Part shown: positions 6,431 to 9,066 of the stretch, one piece after another
How positions within the stretch are numbered: position 1 is the stretch's first letter
Layout: every line of letters starts with the position of its first letter
Assembly: GCA_964497955.1 (NCBI GenBank)
Contig: CAZCFQ010000083.1
Coordinates: 1-9,066 of the forward strand
Source: PWPR01 sp964497955
Lineage (GTDB): Bacteria; Bacillota; UBA994; PWPR01
Length of the DNA: 9,066 nt
Direction: 5' to 3'
The notes under the pieces: generated by a model
Told to the model about the DNA's origin: nothing
The model's input: only the letters and a program-made list of their open reading frames with translations
Databases searched by the model: none
Program-made: the position numbers and the translations under genes

Positions 6431-7573
6431 ATGATTAAACTGATTAAAAACATAAATATTTTTTCTCCAGAAAAAATAGGAGTTAAAGATATTTTAATAG
6501 CTGGAGAAAAAATTGTTGCAATAGAAGATCAAATCGATGGCAAAAATATCCCAAACTGTGAAGTAATAGATGCTAATGGGATGATAGGTGTTCCTGGCTT
6601 TATTGATGGTCATGTCCATATAATAGGTGGTGGTGGAGAAGGTGGCCCCAAAACTAGAACACCAGAACTAAACCTTACTAAAGCTTTAAATGCTGGTGTT
6701 ACTACGGTTGTTGGATGTTTAGGCACTGATGGAACAACTAGACAAATGTCATCTTTGTTAGCAAAAGCACAAGCTTTAGAAGCAGAAGGGTTAACTACCT
6801 ATATTTATACTGGTAGTTATGAAGTGCCTGTGCCAACTCTGACAGGTTCAGTAAGAACAGACTTATTATATATAGATAAAGTTATTGGTGTAGGTGAAGT
6901 TGCTATTTCAGATCATCGATCATCACAACCAACCTATACAGAAATTAAGCAATTAGCAGCTGAAACTAGAGTTGGAGGAATGCTAAGCGGTAAAGCAGGT
7001 CTCGTTCATTTGCACATAGGCAGTGAAAAAGAAGGCATAAATTATATTTTTGACATTGTTAAAGAATCAGATATACCTGTAAAACAATTTTTACCAACAC
7101 ATATGGGTAGAACAACTCATTTACTTAATCAGGGATTAAAATTAATCAAAATGGGTGGTAGAATTGATATAACTGCAAGCGAAAAGGCTATAGACCAAGT
7201 TAAGTATTTATTAGATCAAGGAGCCAATATAGAAGGTATAACTGTTAGTTCTGATGGTAATGGCAGCTTACCTAAGTTTGATAGTAAAGGAAACTTGATT
7301 GGGCTAAAAGTAGGAGATATGAAGACAGTTTATAAACTTTGGAAAGCATTAATTACTAAACATGACGTTCCTATGGAAGAAGCTCTTAAGATTGTTACTA
7401 CTAATGTAGCTAGAAATCTTAAACTTGAACATAGAAAAGGAAGTATAAAAGTAGGATTAGATGCTGATATACTAATTATAGATGATAATTATGAGATGAA
7501 AACATTATTCTCTAGAGGAAAAAAGGTAGTAGAAAATAGTAAGCCAATAGTTTTTGGTACATTTGAAAGATAG
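6431..7573 (+). CDS. iadA: Isoaspartyl dipeptidase (beta-aspartyl-peptidase, amidohydrolase superfamily)
   Basis: The enzyme hydrolyses beta-aspartyl dipeptides formed when isoaspartate-containing proteins are degraded. The 380-residue length fits the family (about 390). Metal-site residues are visible: HVH (His61, His63) in GFIDGHVH, His195 in VHLHIG, His224 in LPTHMGR and catalytic Asp275 in SSDGNGS. GGGGEGGPKTRTPE (66-79) and Tyr130 in GSY match substrate-binding positions. The site of the bridging carboxylated lysine (Lys162 in E. coli, in GVKCAISDHRS as I recall) reads GVGEVAISDHRS here, so Glu156 probably replaces it. No signal peptide is present: cytoplasmic. GGAGAG (6419-6424) lies 6 bases before ATG. 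It follows the DUF4438 gene after a hairpin and lies 12 bases before the S41 protease gene. A related amidohydrolase with different specificity cannot be excluded. Confidence 0.92.
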   Translation: MIKLIKNINIFSPEKIGVKDILIAGEKIVAIEDQIDGKNIPNCEVIDANGMIGVPGFIDGHVHIIGGGGEGGPKTRTPELNLTKALNAGVTTVVGCLGTDGTTRQMSSLLAKAQALEAEGLTTYIYTGSYEVPVPTLTGSVRTDLLYIDKVIGVGEVAISDHRSSQPTYTEIKQLAAETRVGGMLSGKAGLVHLHIGSEKEGINYIFDIVKESDIPVKQFLPTHMGRTTHLLNQGLKLIKMGGRIDITASEKAIDQVKYLLDQGANIEGITVSSDGNGSLPKFDSKGNLIGLKVGDMKTVYKLWKALITKHDVPMEEALKIVTTNVARNLKLEHRKGSIKVGLDADILIIDDNYEMKTLFSRGKKVVENSKPIVFGTFER

Positions 7574-7585
7574 AAGAGTGATATT

Positions 7586-8755
7586 ATGAGTAAAAAAAAT
7601 AAAGTATTATACATATTCCTTTTGTTACTTGTTTTTGTAGGTGGAACATTTTTAGGTTATCAAAATGGTAGTGGTGATGCTTACGAAACAGAACTTAATC
7701 TGGAAAAAATAATCCAAGTTTATGATTTAGTAGATGAGTATCATGTGTCTGACCAAGTAGAACCTGTAGAAATGACAGATAAAGCTATCAAAGGCTTATT
7801 AGATGGTATTGACCGAGGTTATACAAGATATTTAACAAAAAGCGAGTTTGAGAATAGTCAAAGAACTAGTTTATATGGCACTTATGGAGGCATAGGAGTA
7901 GTTGTTATTATAGATGAAGGCCTTGTAAGGGTTGTTTCACCTTATAAAGGAACACCTGCTTACAGAGCCGGATTAGAGAGTGGCGATATCATTACACATG
8001 TAGATGGTGAGTCGATAAAAGACTTTGATATCGATACTGTAGGTGACATGGTTAGAGGAGAGCCAGGATCAGAAGTTACTCTTACTGTAATGCCTTCAAA
8101 CAATGGAGAGATAAAAGACGTTGTACTTGTAAGAGAAGTAATTGAAATTCCTTTTGTAGAATGGCAGTTAATTGGAACAAATGAAGAAATTGCTCATGTT
8201 AGTCTATATTCTTTCTCTAGAATAGCAGTTGATCAGCTTGATAGTGCGATTTCTGAAGCTATTAACCAAGGTGCAGAAAAAATCCTGCTTGATCTAAGAG
8301 GTAATCCTGGTGGAGACTTAGAAGCAACATTAGGAATAGCAGACTTATTCTTAGATGAAGATAAGGTTGTTTTTGTTACTCAAGATGTTGATGGTAATGA
8401 AGATATATACACAACAGAAACTGATGCAAAATACACACAACCAATGTATGTCTTAGTTGACCAAGGATCAGCATCTGCTTCTGAGGTTATTTCTGGAGCG
8501 ATTAAGGATAATGATAGAGGAACAATAATAGGATATAATACTTTTGGCAAAGCTAGTATGCAAACTGGTTTTAAGCTTCTTGATGAATCATATGTCTGGA
8601 TTACAACTCATTCTTATTTAACCCCAGATAGAATCAATATAGATGAAAAAGGTATTTCTCCAGACTTTGCGTTAGAAGAAGAATTACAAAATTCTGAAAA
8701 TGCTGATCAAGATATATTAGATGCTACGGTTGAAATAATTAATTCAGAAGAGTAA
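7586..8755 (+). CDS. S41 family C-terminal processing protease, membrane-anchored
   Basis: This is a PDZ-containing serine protease of the CtpA/CtpB/Tsp type, which cleaves proteins from unstructured C-terminal ends outside the cytoplasmic membrane. Residues 7-24 form a hydrophobic signal anchor after a basic start (MSKKNK), with no lipobox cysteine. A helical N-terminal region (about 38-95) is followed by a PDZ domain (about 97-185, with YGGIGVVV and GTPAYRAGLESGDIITHVDG). The protease core (about 190-365) has LLDLRGNPGG (234-243), the catalytic serine Ser297 in GSASASE, and the general base Lys322 with Gln326 in GKASMQ. The Ser-Lys spacing of 25 equals that of B. subtilis CtpB (S309/K334). 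The 389-residue length is somewhat shorter than CtpB, and no C-terminal peptidoglycan-binding domain is visible. The ribosome binding site is weak (GAAGAGTGA). The stop is 2 bases before the next ATG. Confidence 0.95.
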   Translation: MSKKNKVLYIFLLLLVFVGGTFLGYQNGSGDAYETELNLEKIIQVYDLVDEYHVSDQVEPVEMTDKAIKGLLDGIDRGYTRYLTKSEFENSQRTSLYGTYGGIGVVVIIDEGLVRVVSPYKGTPAYRAGLESGDIITHVDGESIKDFDIDTVGDMVRGEPGSEVTLTVMPSNNGEIKDVVLVREVIEIPFVEWQLIGTNEEIAHVSLYSFSRIAVDQLDSAISEAINQGAEKILLDLRGNPGGDLEATLGIADLFLDEDKVVFVTQDVDGNEDIYTTETDAKYTQPMYVLVDQGSASASEVISGAIKDNDRGTIIGYNTFGKASMQTGFKLLDESYVWITTHSYLTPDRINIDEKGISPDFALEEELQNSENADQDILDATVEIINSEE

Positions 8756-8757
8756 AT

Positions 8758-9066
8758 ATGGAAATATTAATCGCAATGAATAGTTTTAAAGGCAGCTTAT
8801 CAGCTATAGATGCTTCTGAAATAGTTGAAAAAGCTGCTTTAGAACTTGGTTTTAATAAGACTAGAATATTTAAAGTACCTATAGTTGATGGAGGAACTGA
8901 CAGTTTAGAAGTTTGGAGTAATTTTTTAGATCTTGAACCGATAGCAATTAATACTGTAAACCCCTTGGGAAAACCTATAACTACAACGATTCTTCTTAAT
9001 AAAGATTCTGGTACTGCATATATAGAAATGGCTAAAGCAAGTGGTGTTCATTTAATTAAACCAACC
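8758..9066 (+). CDS. Glycerate kinase family protein (3'-partial)
   Basis: The first 103 residues are present and the gene runs off the window. The start MEILIAMNSFKGSLSA resembles the N-terminus of glycerate 2-kinases (GarK/GlxK type, K[IV]VIAPDSFKxSLSA). VPIVDGG (41-47) and IEMAKASGV (88-96) match PxADGGEG and IEMAxASGL. Two signature positions differ: PDSFK is MNSFK, and ADGGEGT is VDGGTDS. Family enzymes phosphorylate D-glycerate using ATP. Because of the substitutions the substrate may differ, so I give no gene symbol. The ATG lies 2 bases after the protease stop, with GAAGAG inside the end of that gene as ribosome binding site, suggesting translational coupling. Confidence 0.85.
   Translation, partial: MEILIAMNSFKGSLSAIDASEIVEKAALELGFNKTRIFKVPIVDGGTDSLEVWSNFLDLEPIAINTVNPLGKPITTTILLNKDSGTAYIEMAKASGVHLIKPT

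Overview
The window looks like chromosome from a low-GC anaerobic member of the Bacillota (Clostridia or a related class). The evidence is an RNase Y gene of the Firmicutes type, strongly AT-rich codon use, consensus TTGACC/TATAAT promoters, AGGAGG-type ribosome binding sites, and tRNA genes that all encode their CCA ends. Genus cannot be read from the sequence. There are no transposases, integrases, CRISPR repeats or phage genes.

Layout. (1) 3-1529, plus strand: the 3' part of rny, missing only about its first ten residues, closed by an intrinsic terminator. (2) 1633-2323, minus strand: a seven-gene tRNA operon, transcribed Pro-Glu-CAU(Met or Ile2)-Thr-Tyr-Gln-Leu. It has a near-consensus promoter with an AT-rich upstream element and its own terminator, which faces the rny terminator tail to tail. 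(3) 2382-2494: an intergenic region with two plausible plus-strand promoters. (4) 2495 to the window end, plus strand: six closely spaced genes. They are an unrecognised 266-residue protein with a C-terminal cysteine cluster; a 699-residue glycoside hydrolase family 2 (beta-mannosidase-like) protein; a DUF4438 protein; an isoaspartyl dipeptidase (IadA); a membrane-anchored S41 C-terminal processing protease; and the start of a glycerate-kinase-family gene that runs off the end. A strong hairpin lies between the DUF4438 gene and iadA and may split or attenuate the transcript.

How the genes fit together. The iadA-ctp-glycerate kinase end is tightly packed (12 and 2 bases between genes). An extracytoplasmic processing protease plus a cytoplasmic beta-aspartyl dipeptidase suggests protein or peptide turnover, but that link is inference. 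The most notable item is the GH2 protein: the fold-defining regions are recognisable, yet both catalytic glutamates appear to be replaced in an otherwise intact, well-initiated gene. It looks like a maintained pseudoenzyme, co-transcribed with the unknown 266-residue protein. No complete novel system such as a defence island or biosynthetic cluster can be claimed from this window.
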